Source: Kwoniella bestiolae CBS 10118
Lineage: Eukaryota > Basidiomycota > Tremellomycetes > Tremellales > Cryptococcaceae
DNA: 64,000 nucleotides
Direction of reading: 5' to 3'
Assembly: GCF_000512585.2 (NCBI RefSeq)
Contig: NC_089242.1
Location: 1,984,001-2,048,000, forward strand
The notes below the pieces were generated by a model that was given only the letters and a program-made list of their open reading frames with translations, was not told the origin of the DNA and did not search any database. Below are positions 36,701 to 49,144 of the stretch, piece by piece (the stretch's first letter is position 1; each line of letters opens with the position of its first letter). The translations under genes were made by a program, and so were the position numbers.

Positions 36701-39700
36701 GGTTTTACCATAACCCACTTGATCTGCGATAACACCACCTCGAATCATCACGGGTCGTTCGGCTTTTCCTTCGGCTCTCCATCCCAGGGAGGGCAAAGCA
36801 GCTTCTGATATCTCCTCTTCGACAAAGGTATGGGTCTTGCCAGTAGCTGCTTCCTGCTCCTTCATCCACCACAATGATCGAAGTTGCTCAACTCGCAAAG
36901 GAAGCTTGAATCCCTTGGGCTGCTCATGTTCCGGATCCCGCTTGTTACTGGGCAAGATGAATACTCGAGGTGGTTCAGGTACATCGGCAACTTGACCTGG
37001 AGTCAGTCTCCAGGAAAGCTTGATTTGACCTTTTCTTTCGTTGACAGGAAGTCGGGATAAGGCTCGATGAGCGAGGGAAACGATGTTGAGACCAATTCGG
37101 AAAGAGCCGATATCGTTGTCCAGTCGAAGTTGCACGACGAACGGCGCAGGTCGGTTTTTGAGGGCCTACAGGTAGTTTAGAAACATCAGTATATTTTCAT
37201 ACCTACTGACAGGTAGTACCCACGTGTTCATATCGACCAGCCTCAAGCTTATCTTCAAACGCCATGATCGTAGCCTTGGTCTTTCCGCCGTTCTTATTGA
37301 GTTTTCCAGCTTTCTTGATCCAGTGAATCTTGGGTGGTCGAGGTGCACATCGTTCACAGGCAGTACCAGCGGCCTGATTTTGGGATTACAGTCAGCTAGA
37401 GGAAACACGAAGCTGAGCAGGTCCATCAAGTCCACTCACATCAACATCCGCCAAAGCCGTCCATTTACTCAATCCATCCAAAGGCGGTAATCTCTCAGTG
37501 ATCCAAGCAAGGTTCGAGAAAGTAGCATTACCCTGATGTAACAGATCGATCTCCCCCCATGCAGCGGGTCTCCACATACTCTCCGAATGAGCAGGATCCA
37601 ATGGTACTCTACATGAAAGTAACGCAGAAGCATGGGTACATCCGTCGTTGGTGAGGTTGACCGAGATGGACGTGGCGTAAGGGGGAATAGCGTATGTCGC
37701 AGTATCCCTCTTGATTGATGCCGAGGAAATTTGATCTTGAACTACAGCGATGGTGTTTCCTCCGACTGCGGTCAGATGAGCTTCATCGCATACTACCCAT
37801 CCTCCTCTGATGTCCAGTCTGACCTTCTGGGAAGGTTTCGAGTTTTCCCTCCATTTCGGTTCCAGGACAGCTATGACCGCTCGTTCGGTACCGAAGTCTA
37901 ACCTTTCGGTGGAAGTTGAAAACACATAGGGATCGTCTTCGGACTCTCCACATCTGGTAGGATCAAGGAAGAAATACAGTTGAGCTAATCCCTCGTCGGC
38001 GGGATCGGAATCCTTCTTGTGGAGTGATGACATCGCTTGACCACATTTAGGCAGCAAGGTATAAGTACCTGATAGTTTGCGGTCTAGAGCTGCTTCGGCT
38101 TCTTCAGGAAGGACAAATTCAACTTGAGACCATCTTCGAGTCTTCTCCAGACCAGCTTGAAGACCTAAAGACGCTTGCCACGTAGGGACAAGTTCTCCTT
38201 TTCCATTCACTTCGATCTGGAAAGATTGCTGAGACGGGACACAGAGTTCCCATGGTCCACATAAGACATCTTGACCCTTGATATCGAATCGTAATCTCGC
38301 AACGGGGTGGAGAAGGAGGGCTCGCAGTCGACTGTTGTTGGGTTCAGTGGCAGGGGCTTTGATCGTAAGCCGCCATTCTGGAGTTTGACCTTGTAAGAAT
38401 AAGTCCAAAGTAGCGTTGGGAGCTTCGTATACAGCTGTCCAGATATATTGTCTCTTGAGGTATCTGAATCTGAATTCCGCATCTTCGACTCCTTCTACGA
38501 CAGCTCTAGTCCAAAGTTTCCAGTCCTTCTCATCGACAGTACCTTTACCAAGCTTCTTTGCCTTCTCTCTGACAATTGATAACGATGAATCGGTCAGACC
38601 GGCAATCTTGACTCGCATAGGTAGTAACTCCTTAAATCGCTTCTCGAATTCAGTAGGTTCCACCCTGATATTCTGACAAGCTGTATATTGATGGTCCGGT
38701 CTACCACCACAGGCTTTACAAGCTCTATACCCACAAGCTGTACATTCCTCGATGGGCGAGGCGGTACCGGACTGCCCTTCGCATTGACAATGTCTTGAAC
38801 TTCTTTCAGCCAAATCAAGTATCTCCTTGATATCGGCTTTGGCAACTTTAGCTAAATCCAAATCGTGTCTTTCAAGGTTGTGTTCTCCCACAATCCGCTT
38901 CGAGACGAGATCATCGTTCAAAGCAGCTTCTTCCTCTATCTTGGCGGCATCGGCAATAGCGTTCTGACCAGCAGTAACTTTGTCCACGGCGACTCTGAGA
39001 GCAGCAAGCATGGATGCTCCTACCACAGTGGTAGTCATAGCGTTTCCAGCCAAATCGGCAAGTTGATCTTCATTCTCACTCGTAAGGAGCAACTCCCGCA
39101 CGGGAATACCTTGAAGTGCCAATGCTTCCCGACCAGTGACAGGTCCACCTCGAGTGGTAACCCATGGAATCATATTGGGAGTAAGACATGATGCTAGAGC
39201 AGTCTTGGAGGAACCAGCTTGACGATCGACGTTCTGACTGACATTCCAGATACAAGCCTTGAATCCTGAATCGGTACCTTCTTTGGCCATTCGAAGTGTC
39301 GAAATTTCCAGCAAATCTAACACTCTCTCCGTTTGGGCAAGTAACCAATCGTTCCATGTCCAATCTAATCCTTTACATACTCCTGCTTCTTGCCATGATG
39401 TGAGAGGACGTAAGATACCAAGAGCCTCGTCCTGTCGCGCTCGATGATGTCGAGATTCACATCGACCCCAATCAGTCGCTTTCCGCTGAGTACCATCTTT
39501 CTGTTCTTTGGCGGAAGCAAGATCAAGTCGCGCTCGATGGATGTTGGGGTCATCGGTATGCAGTAAGAAGGCCTCGAAGGGAGATGACCAAGGTCTTCGC
39601 AGATCCTTGACAGTTGTAGCCCATTTCTCGGCAAGGTGAGAGTTATCATCCTTCTTACAAGGTGTAGCGAAAAGATACACTCGAGTACGTGTATGAGGGA

Positions 39701-42041
39701 TGTAGAATTCTTTTGTGTCGAGTCTGTGGAAAGAGATGAGCTTGATGCAACGTACCCGATGACTCTCCAGCTGACTTACCTCGTGAACTGCGCGTCATAA
39801 TCAATCTGAGCGAAATAAGCTACTACCTTGTCCCAAGGTGCGTTACACACGTTCTCCAATATAACTACAGGAGGTTGGTGTTTCTTGACCCATTGAAGCA
39901 TTCCTCGGAAGGTTCTTCCGGATTCGCCATTTGCGTCGATGTCTTGTTGGACGTTGTTCAGGTTGGAGTAATCGACACATGAGGTACCAGCAATGAGGAT
40001 CTGTAGATATGGAGGCTCAGCTGAATTATCACCATTACATGCAGAAACCAGCTCACATCAACATTCCCAGGTACTTCCACCAGTGACCCATAAGCAGTAT
40101 GAGCCTTCTTCTTTCCTAACTCAGTAACATCTCTAAACAATACTGGAGGAGCGAAGTTTCTTTCGATATAAGCCTGCTTGAAAGGTTCAATCTCACATGA
40201 GAAAACGTGGTCGAAGGAGAGCGTCAGGTCGTGCTGGGCTTTGATGGCTTTGGCAATCATGTTGAGAGCAAGGAGGGGAGATTCAGTACCACTGTGGGTC
40301 CAAACATGTTCAGCTATGTCCACTTTGCATTATGAAAGGTTAAGGTGAATAGGTAGTATACTCACGAGCACATGGTAGCTACTCTCAACTTCCTTCCATT
40401 CAGCCTCTTCACTAATTGCACTATATCGGGCATCTATCCACGACTGGTCAGTCACCGGAATCGCTGTATACCAAATTGTGGGTTCGACACTCACTCTCGA
40501 TACAAGATGATCGAACATCACCTCAATATCATTCATAGGAGGTAAATCTTCACTCATGTTCTTAATAGCATTCCTAATATCTAATTTCTGGCCCAGAGGT
40601 TTAACACCAGTCTTGAATCCCTTGCTACAAGATGGTGACAGCTGAGTCAGTGGTTGTACTTACGTGATGAGTACCGAAGTTGTTCCGTACTCACAGGTTC
40701 ACAGGTGCTTTCTTGGGTGCTTTGACTTTCACGTTCCAGCCTCCGACCTTTCTAGCGGTGGACTTCTTGACTTCTACCACGCATAAAAATACCATCAGCA
40801 TCGACCTAAAGTACTCCAATCGAGAAGAAGTAAGCCAAGGAACGGTAAGACTCACCTTCTTCCTCGGGTTCATCGTCTTCCCCCTCTTCTTGTGCTTCAC
40901 TCTCAGCATCCGACTTGAAATCCCCATCTTCATCGTCACTCTCCCCTCTATCATTCCCTTCCCCATCCTCATCACCCATAACGAAATCACTTCCCGCATC
41001 CTCATCATCGCTCGACGACTGTCCATCCTCATCCTCATCATCAGGCATAAGCGCAGCAGCCTTCCGTCGTTTAGCAGGAGGTTCCTTTGTGTCCTTTTTC
41101 TCCAACACACGTTTGGTGACTACACCTCTAGAGGTTCTAGGCTTAGCTTTGGATTTAGAAGAGGAGGGTCGGTCCATATCGATATCTGAAGAAGAGGGAT
41201 CAGGAGTAGGTATGATATTTTCTTTATCCTTCTGTCTACTTTTATCTTTAGGTGTAGAGGGCGAATCGAATACTTTGAAGAATCCTTTGATACCCAACGC
41301 AGGATTCGGCTTGACTTTTTCCTTCTCCTGAATCTTTTCTTTTTCTCTGGGGGTAGATTTTGTTTTTTCCTGGGGAGTTTGTTTGTTCCTCTCATTTTCA
41401 TAAAGACCTGACGAAGGTGGTATCTTCGCTCGCGAAGGGGTTGTCGAAGCTGACGAAGATGAGCTTCGTGGTGAGCGAAGCTATCGATAATATTCGACGA
41501 AGACGTACCTTTTTCTATCTTCGTTAAGGCCAAAGCAGATTTACCCAAAACCGCCTCTGCACCTGGTTTACCAGGATTCTTGTTATAGAAAGCCAGCACA
41601 GGCGGATCATCATTCTCGAATTGTGATGCCTGAGTCCATGATCTATCTTTGACTGAATATCCCGTCCAATGTATTAGGTATTCCAGTGTTCGCTTCCCTC
41701 TGAATTTGATATATCGTGAATCCACTATGTAATCAACTTCGTATTCTTCATCGTCTAATCCATCTTCGTTATCTGAGGATTGTGGTTGTGGTTCGGGTGA
41801 TTCCGAAGGGGATATGGATAATTCAATCTATGACACATGAGTAAGCTGATGTTCGATTTGGAAGATCAAAACAGCTCACCCTCTTTCTCTTCACTCCGTT
41901 GACTTGTTTACCTTTCACTGGCTGAGGTTCTGGATCATCGTCCTCGTCACTGCTCAGTGTCATGTCGACTATCTTCTTCTGCGATGCTGATCTTCTGAGA
42001 CTCGCTCGAGCGGGACTAGCGGTAGGTGAGGCTATAGCCAT
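33758..42041 (-). CDS. DMT5: DNMT5-type cytosine-5 DNA methyltransferase with chromodomain, RING and SNF2 ATPase
   Basis: Dnmt5 is an ATP-dependent CpG maintenance methyltransferase. Fifteen exons (42041-41880, 41827-41509, 41407-40856, 40773-40695, 40624-40495, 40433-40366, 40291-40057, 40000-39780, 39723-37440, 37373-37224, 37165-36080, 36002-35872, 35815-35681, 35625-35311, 35252-33758) total 7362 nt, 2453 aa. Order: chromodomain at about 80-135 (EYLIHWTGYSVKDRSW); acidic linker; methyltransferase with motif I CSGTESP (~436), motif IV GTSCVDYSNLN (~520), motif VI LENV (~562) and motif X LAGNAMTTTVV (~810); a Cys/His cluster at ~900-940; SNF2 ATPase with Walker A DQVGYGKT (~1550) and DEFT (~1815); RING at ~2165-2215; helicase motif VI QAIGRIRRYGQ (~2350). 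All family landmarks, including the motif IV cysteine, are present. Length is close to the C. neoformans protein as I remember it. Confidence 0.95.
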
Positions 42042-42717
42042 GTTGAATGAGGGTGGGTGGTCGGTCGACCAGAGGGCTCAAGGTGGGAAAGGGGTCTATC
42101 TAGGATGTGAGGGATTTGTCAATGGATGAAAGATACAAGGGAATAGAATGTAGATGGTATGATAACAGTAAGATGAAAATCAAAGTATGCAAGTGTGATA
42201 CGACGGCCCGTGTCTCTACTTAAGAATCTAATGATAATGTCCAAAATCAGAAAAGCACTCGAGTACTCTACACCCAAACTCGCGTCAACTACACTCGTAC
42301 TACCCTACTCACGGACGCGTCGTATTGTAAGTAATGTTAATGTTCCGGACCATGTTGCCCTGATTACGATTATTACGATTACCAACCTGATTAGCCATTT
42401 CCTAATCCCTGGATCAACCCTCGTGACCTTTGTTGTATGCGTTGATTACTAATGGAGCTACGAGTATCAATCGAGAGAAATGGTTACTGCAGATGGATTG
42501 ATCATATAGATGCATAATGGGAACAAGACAGTCCAATGTGGTTCTGTTCGTTATTCGTTATAGATCAAAGCCATTATGGATGTCATAGACAATTTGGTTT
42601 AATGCGATATATGAGGATATACGAAATTAGTTATGAAGATGGTTGATCCCAGTCTGATAAGGTATTTCGGCCTCCTTGCCCCTTCTCTCCAATCCCACAA
42701 CATCCACCACAAACCAC
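42042..42717. other. Gap between DMT5 start and F-box gene end
   Basis: These 676 bp hold the DMT5 promoter and the F-box gene 3' UTR, both on the minus strand. No motif or gene is supported. Confidence 0.4.
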
Positions 42718-44051
42718 CTACCAAGGCGCCTCAAACCTCCCATCATCATTCGCCCCACCTTTATCTTTCCCTCCCAACTCCCCGCCCATCTTCCTCTTAC
42801 TCTTCGACTTCCTCCCTCCCAGAGCCTTGTAATTCTCCCTCGCCTGGGCTTTTCTCTCCGAGCTACTTAACCCTCCATCCGAATCTTCATTCTGCCATCT
42901 CGCCGCATTCCCACTTCCCAATCCCTTATACGCGTGCCCACCGGTCGGGGTGGTATACCCCGAAGTATGTAGACTTGCAATGTCGACTCTCCTAGGATCT
43001 ACCTCCGGTTCGGCGGTGGGGTCAGTCCGTTTGAAGGTCACTTTGAAGTTGGTCTTCCAATCTTTCTTGGACTCTATCTTGGTCCATACCGGTTGAGAGG
43101 ATGTGGGGAGCGTAGGTTTTGGTAAAGCGGATAATCGGGGGATCTTGTCGTATGGATCGAAGAATTCAGTTTCGTTGTCGACTTTTCGGGTCTTGCCTCC
43201 TGGGGAGTCTGGTAAGAGGAGTTTGGGCAATACGAGGGCACGGTTCTGGAGGAACCATACTGCGAAGTTAGATGCAAATCAGCATCTAGAACGTATTGGA
43301 AAAGCATTGACGTAAGATAGTGACAAAGATACGCAAAAGAAGTGAAGCATTCTATTATGCTTAATTAAGAACACAGCTTTGATGATGTAGTGTGTGCGGT
43401 GCGAGGAGAAGCGACAACGATCAAAGACGATTTCACTCACCATAATTCAACGTAGAAGACTTGTGCCACCTCTTACAAACCCTATCACACCTGGCCAGCG
43501 ATCTCACATCGAGCTGTATGAATATCCTCACGGATATGTGGGTGGGAAGTGTTCGCAGCTAATGTCGGAAAAGGGGTCAGCATGTGCCCATCTATCTCGT
43601 CTGTTGCTTCCCTAATCCCTCAGAAGGTATCACCCCCGCATCACCACCCTCTCCCTAGTCGGATCTTATCCAGTCACTCTCTCTCTCGAGAGCGCCCGAC
43701 CCTCAATCAACCCCACCACCATCGAGCCTTATAAGTCATACGGACGGGAAGACTCACAGGATCCCTCTTATTCTTCCCTCCCAGCGAACTAGGCAACCTC
43801 TGACCCAACACCAACCCCTTCCCTCCCCCCGTGGGAGTAGACGGTCTCGTCCCTTTACCAACCTCCACCAACTCCTCATCGTCCGTCTCCCCATCCGAGA
43901 ACGGGACGGGCGATCCACCCCTCGAAGAATCAAGTTCATGGTGCGTCGATCCGGGCGATGAGGGAGGTCGGGGCGTGTGGGATTGTTGGTGCATCTGCTG
44001 GGAGACGTGTAGGTTTTGGAGAGCTGTGTGAAGGAGTGAGGATGTTGACAT
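42718..44051 (-). CDS. F-box protein
   Basis: F-box proteins recruit substrates to SCF (Skp1-Cullin-F-box) ubiquitin ligases. Exon 1 begins at 44051 (MSTSSLLHTALQNL) and is Ser/Pro-rich, with an acidic patch GETDDEELVEVGKG. The next exon encodes the F-box: LRTLPTHISVRIFIQLDVRS, then LARCDRVCKRWHKSSTLNYV. The last exon continues WFLQNRALVLPKLLLPDSPG and ends in a basic region with KKDWKTNFKVTFKRTD and SKSKRKMGG. About 330 residues. No WD40, LRR or Kelch substrate-binding domain is visible, so the substrate cannot be guessed. The F-box match is good at the L..LP, I, L, LaR and V.K.W positions. Confidence 0.8.
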
Positions 44052-44626
44052 TTTGTCTCGGTATGTTCTTGGTAATGCTGCTGTGCTATGGTTTGGGTAA
44101 TCTTTTGTGGGCTACGTTACTTGGTCTTCGATGCACGATGTATAAGCTTATGTCAACGGTTGGTATATAGATTGAGATATGAAAAGGGAAGGATATGGTT
44201 GATTGAAAATAGCTCAGAAGAGGATCTGTGTATGGCCCACATGTGAGAAAAAGTAGGTTCCGATGACATCACTGATATCTCCTATTGGTGGCAAAATCAT
44301 CCATACACAATGTGGCTCCGCACTGTATAATGATGGCATCTACCGACAGCTTCCAACAAGCATGCCGTGACTTAACTGCATGAGTATACCTCACAAGCAA
44401 TCAATACCGAGCACTGGCTACTGACTGGATCAGGCTTACTTCCTACGCCGCACGACCATTGCATAAGCACAAAATCAAATACCAGACCATATACCACGTG
44501 AAATATAACATAATCATCATACCACAGACCAAGCGAATCTCATAAAGCATCCAGATCTAGTCTCTACCCAAGTTCACAATCTATCCTGCCGAGCCATCAT
44601 GTATATACCCAACTCGTTCATCCCAA
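44052..44626. other. Gap between F-box start and SPA2 end
   Basis: These 575 bp contain the F-box gene promoter and SPA2 3' UTR. A CACGTG E-box is at 44495-44500. No gene is seen. Confidence 0.4.
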
Positions 44627-47600
44627 TCACTCCGCCCCACCAAGCTTCATAAGCGCCTTCAAACTCTTAGCCACCCCAAAAGACGCACTAGCAATTTGCT
44701 GCCTCACAGTCTTCTCGAACCCACCCTGAGCCCCATTCGTGCCAGTCGACTTTGCCGATTCCTGCGCCTCGGACAATTTGTTCGTATTGCTCACCAAATC
44801 CTTTAGGAGGTCATCCCCCTCTCCTCGGAGTGAGTTGGGCAGGGCGTTGGAGGAGACGGCTACGATGGATGATGCGATGGCTATAACCTCTGAGAGATGT
44901 TCGTTCAGTGCTGAAGGGGATGAGTTGGTTCGGATGGCAGCTAGGAGATTTTGAATCGAATTGACCAGTGCTGATGATTGGGTGTTGAGGTATGGCTATG
45001 ACAGCATACAGGAATCATCAACGTTAGATTTTGTGTCTTAATTGAAACAGCAAGATACGTTAAGGTGGATTTACTCACCTTCAAATCTTCCCACTCCCTC
45101 GCATCGTCCGCTCCATCATTCTCATACCCCTGCGGTTCCTCCACCTCATCCATCTCCTCGACACTTTGTTCCCTGGCGAAACCTCCCTGCATTCCTCCAC
45201 CTGCACTACTCTGAGTCTGCTGCGAATTCATACTCTCCCTGCCACCACCTACATTCGGATTCATACCGAAACCGGATCCACTCCTAGGTTCCACCAAAGG
45301 CCGTTGTCCTTGACCATTCCGATCAGACATCATGGACGATTTCCTCTCCAGGTCGAACGAGTCGGATCGTCCCATCGACGAGGTAGATTGGAAACTGTTG
45401 ATCCGCAGTGCAGCAGGGGGTCGATCATTACCAGCAGAAAGCGACAGCGGTGCTGCAGGATGATTACCGTTCAATCGTTGTTCAGTGGGTGTAGCTGTTC
45501 TTATCGGTGCTTGATCAAGTGAAGGTTGTCTGACCAGTACTGGTGGGTTCTGGATGGGACTTGCTCGGGCTTGTTCCGACAACCTCTCTTGACTTCCGTA
45601 CTCCCTATCCCAATTCCCATTCACAGCTTTCAACTCTTTCTCCCGTTGATCACGAGTAACCATGTCCTTGATGCTCATTGAACTTCTCCTCCGACTCATC
45701 TCTCTATTCTGGTTGAATCGCCGTATCTTCAGTAACTTGATGATCTCCACCACGTTCGTACTGAGATGTCCAGCTGCAGCATCAAGCAGCGAAACGGGCG
45801 AAAGTCCAGATGCCATAGCGTGATTTCGAGCAGCCTGCATCAACGAGTTGAGTCGATTGGTCGATTCGTATTTCAGTGATTCCAGTCGAGAGACATCAAC
45901 ATCGAGATTAGGATTGGCTTCGAATGCCTTGACATCCTCCCCTATCTCCGTTATAGCTTCCACGATCGCTTTCATAGCTGGCAGTACACCGGTAGGCTGT
46001 GATGATCTTGCGGCTTGCAGTAATCCATCAATAGCAGTTTGGAAGGCGGAGACACTCGTATCGGCGATATTGCCGTCTGCTGATGCAGGAAGATGATCGT
46101 CCGTGAGGGGTTTGGAAACAAAGAGAGTGGATGTAGCTATGACAAATGTCAAACAGGGATCAGTCCACCTTATCATACGCCTGAGCAATGGAACCCAACT
46201 CACCTTTCAGATTACGCAGTTCGATCCTAACAGCATCATATTTCCTCTTATACTCCTCCACCCTAGCTTCCATCTCGCTCATTCCCATTGCGTCTTGCTC
46301 CCGCTCCGACATGAGCTCATCGTTCCTCATAGAGAGAGCGTTGAGCTCGTCAACAAGGGTGTGCAATTCCATCTTGAGCTCAGTGACGGCTTGGCGAGAC
46401 TGGAAACAAATCAGCTTGACCGTTCGAAATTACCGCGAGGCACACACACAAGCAGACATACCTCTGGACCCGATGAGCTACCTTCCATATTCGCTTTCTC
46501 ATCTTCCAACCTCCTGTACTCATCTTCAAGGGAGTCATACCTATCTCGCCATTGCGCTATCTCCTCTTCAGCCGTGCGAGAAGCCTGATCTGCACGTTGT
46601 TTAGCAGCTTCTACGGCGTCTTTTGCAAGGTCCAGCTCATGTTGTAATGATCTCAACGATGAGGCGTGGGTGGCAGCTCGCTAGTCAGCCACACGATATC
46701 AGCTCATGACGGATCAACCAAATATTTTCAACTAGCTCACCTCTTTCAGTCCTCTGACTTCCTCTTCCCACTCCAACCTCCTTTCCCTCTCCGAAGTCTC
46801 TGCTCTCCTCGCCTCATCCCTCTCCCTCTCAGCATTAACGACCTTCCTATCCAACCCCGCAATTCTAAACTCATATTCCGCTCTCAACTTCTGTTCCCTC
46901 TCCTCATCCCATCCATTCTGGGCGGCAACCAACTTCGACTTATTCGTCACGTTCGACGAGAACGACAGTCGATCGTAATACACTCTATCATCCGCCGAGG
47001 CAGGGGACATCAATTCTTCGTTCGCTCGGGGTGTCTTCTCCCTTTCCCTTTCTCTATCCCTATCATTTCCTTCGGTGTATGATGCCCTGCTCTCCCGCCC
47101 CGCGCTACTCCTACTGGCCGGTCTGGATGATGTCCTACTCCTGCGCTGGTCCATCAACTGACTATCCCTAGCATACGGCACTTCGATCTCCTCTTCCCTC
47201 AAGCGCGATTTGTTAGGTACGACCACATCACTGGTAGTTCCCATAGGGTTCGCCTGAGGTCCTCGTGATCTCCCCTCATCTAATATCTCCGCATCTTGAT
47301 CTCTACTTGGGCGGGAACGATGACTCCCCTGCGACATTCCTCTGGAACCCTGTCGCTGGTGCGGCGAGCCTGACGAGACGAGTCGAGCGTTGAGTGCTCC
47401 CGGTGGTGGGGTAGGGTTGGTACGATCACGGAGGGATTGGGAAGAGGAATGTTGGTGTTGATATGGTGGTCTCGTAGGTCCAGGGGCAGGAGGGGGTTCA
47501 TCGTATTGACGTTCCTATGAAAGTCTGGTCAGAACGCATTCAGTAAGAAGCGGGAAGTGTATAGCTCACTTGTTCTTCGAATTCCGGATATCTCCTCTTG

Positions 47601-48311
47601 AGCTCATAGAACACATCACTCGCCAGATCCTGAAATCTGTTCTTTGGCAATGTAGCCAGTTTTTGTCTAGCCTGGTTACGCTTCGGGTGGAAATCCTCTC
47701 TTACAGGGAGAAATGGGACTGTATAAGTTGACAATCATCAGCTTCGGAGATACCTCAGGGGCTGGAGGACAAGCTAATCACGTACCGTTCCCTTCTGGTT
47801 CGCCATTATCCACCGCTATACGCCTCATCAACTCGTCATAAACATCCGTCGACAATTCTTGGAACTGCAACTTAGTCAAACGAGTAAGTTTTTCTCTAGC
47901 CGATGCTCTCGAGGTTGGAGATTCTGCATCAAACACCGAGAATCAGGACCGTCTCTTCTAGCATAAATATAGTAATGGGAGACACGACGTACCCTTCTCT
48001 ATCCAGCTCGCCAAAAACTCCTTCAAAGCCCTCCAATGTACCCTCGCTATCTCCCTACTCTCAGCTTTCCTGTCGCTACTGCCCCCGACGGGAGGTCTCA
48101 ATCCTCCAGCACCGCTCCCACCAGTCATGCTCCTCGAGGTACTTCCATTACCTACTCTAGCCTGGGGCTGATACCCCGACGAAGAGGTGGACACCTGTCT
48201 ACTTGGTGCCCCTCCGAATGCCGACTGACCATATTGCGAGTACCCCACTGAAGAGGCGGCGGTAGGTGGTGGAGAGGTCGAGTAGGAGGGTTGGCCGAAT
48301 CTTGATGCCAT
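44627..48311 (-). CDS. SPA2: Spa2-like polarisome scaffold
   Basis: Spa2 is a polarisome scaffold that concentrates formin, Bud6/Pea2 and MAPK components at sites of polarised growth. The ATG at 48311 starts MASRFGQPSYSTSPPP. Two Spa2-homology (SHD/GIT) repeats follow near residues 110-210: KLTRLTKLQFQELSTDVYDE and KLATLPKNRFQDLASDVFYE. A Ser/Arg-rich linker leads to a long coiled coil (REEEIEV through YKRKYDAVRIELRNLK). The C-terminal part has helical regions including FQTAIDGLLQAARSSQ and SPVSLLDAAAGHLSTNVVEI, ending KSLKALMKLGGAE. Several short introns give about 1100 aa. The stop TGA is at 44627-44629. The paired SHD repeats plus coiled coil make this identification firm. Confidence 0.88.
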
Positions 48312-49144
48312 GGGTGTTGATTGATGGTTGGGCAGAGATTTGTCGAATTCAAGTGAGATTTCTGGTGGGAAGGTATGGGAAATTTATCGGATTGATCGCA
48401 GTCTAGATATCTCTATTGCTTTGTTATCGTTTGTTACTCATTGCTCGTTGATGTCGTTGTCGTTTTGATCGTGTAGTTCGTGTACTTCTGGCAAGAGGGG
48501 ATGGGGATGGTGATGATAACCTTGTCTTCTATCTGTATAGGTGTGTGAATTGATTGAATCGTTCAGATTGATAGATATATCTATACCTTTCGAAAATGCG
48601 AGACTGAGACTAGGTGGTATAGGCGCACGGTCCTTGCGGTAGTAATTGATATGATGTGCTGGTTTAACGTGTTTTGAAAGCAAAGCAATCCCTGAAGTTT
48701 TATTGTTTGTTCCTGTCTAATGGCTTTTCGTCATTGATGAGCTCTACTTTACTTGAAAGACGATAGGCGACGACAATGAGCTGGAGAGGGTTATGAGGAC
48801 AGTATGGGATTGTATCTGATTGATGCCTTTAACGATATGTATCGTCATGGTCATGATGAAAGAGAAGAAAGGGCTCTCTCTCTCTCTGTTTGGGTGTTTG
48901 ATACCCAAGTGGCGGTTTTCTCGGTATATACCGTATTACTGCGTACCTCACACGCGTGTTTTGGTTTTGGTCATCCAAAATAGAACATAACCAGACGCGT
49001 GCAAGACTCGAATACATCACATGAACAAAGTATGGTATACATATTCTGCAGCTGAATATTCTACTCGATTTATGGCAACTCAGCACTTGACTATCATATT
49101 TACTTGGTCTGACCTCCGATCAGTCGAGAAGGACTGTCAAGAAA
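48312..49144. other. SPA2 promoter region
   Basis: These 833 bp lie upstream of SPA2 and downstream of the next minus-strand gene. A (CT)n run of about 12 nt is at 48875-48887. No gene is supported. Confidence 0.4.

Noticed and set aside
41400..41510. CGAAGC-rich stretch as a repeat or regulatory array
   Set aside because: It is a 101-nt DMT5 intron with biased composition; no regular unit is present.
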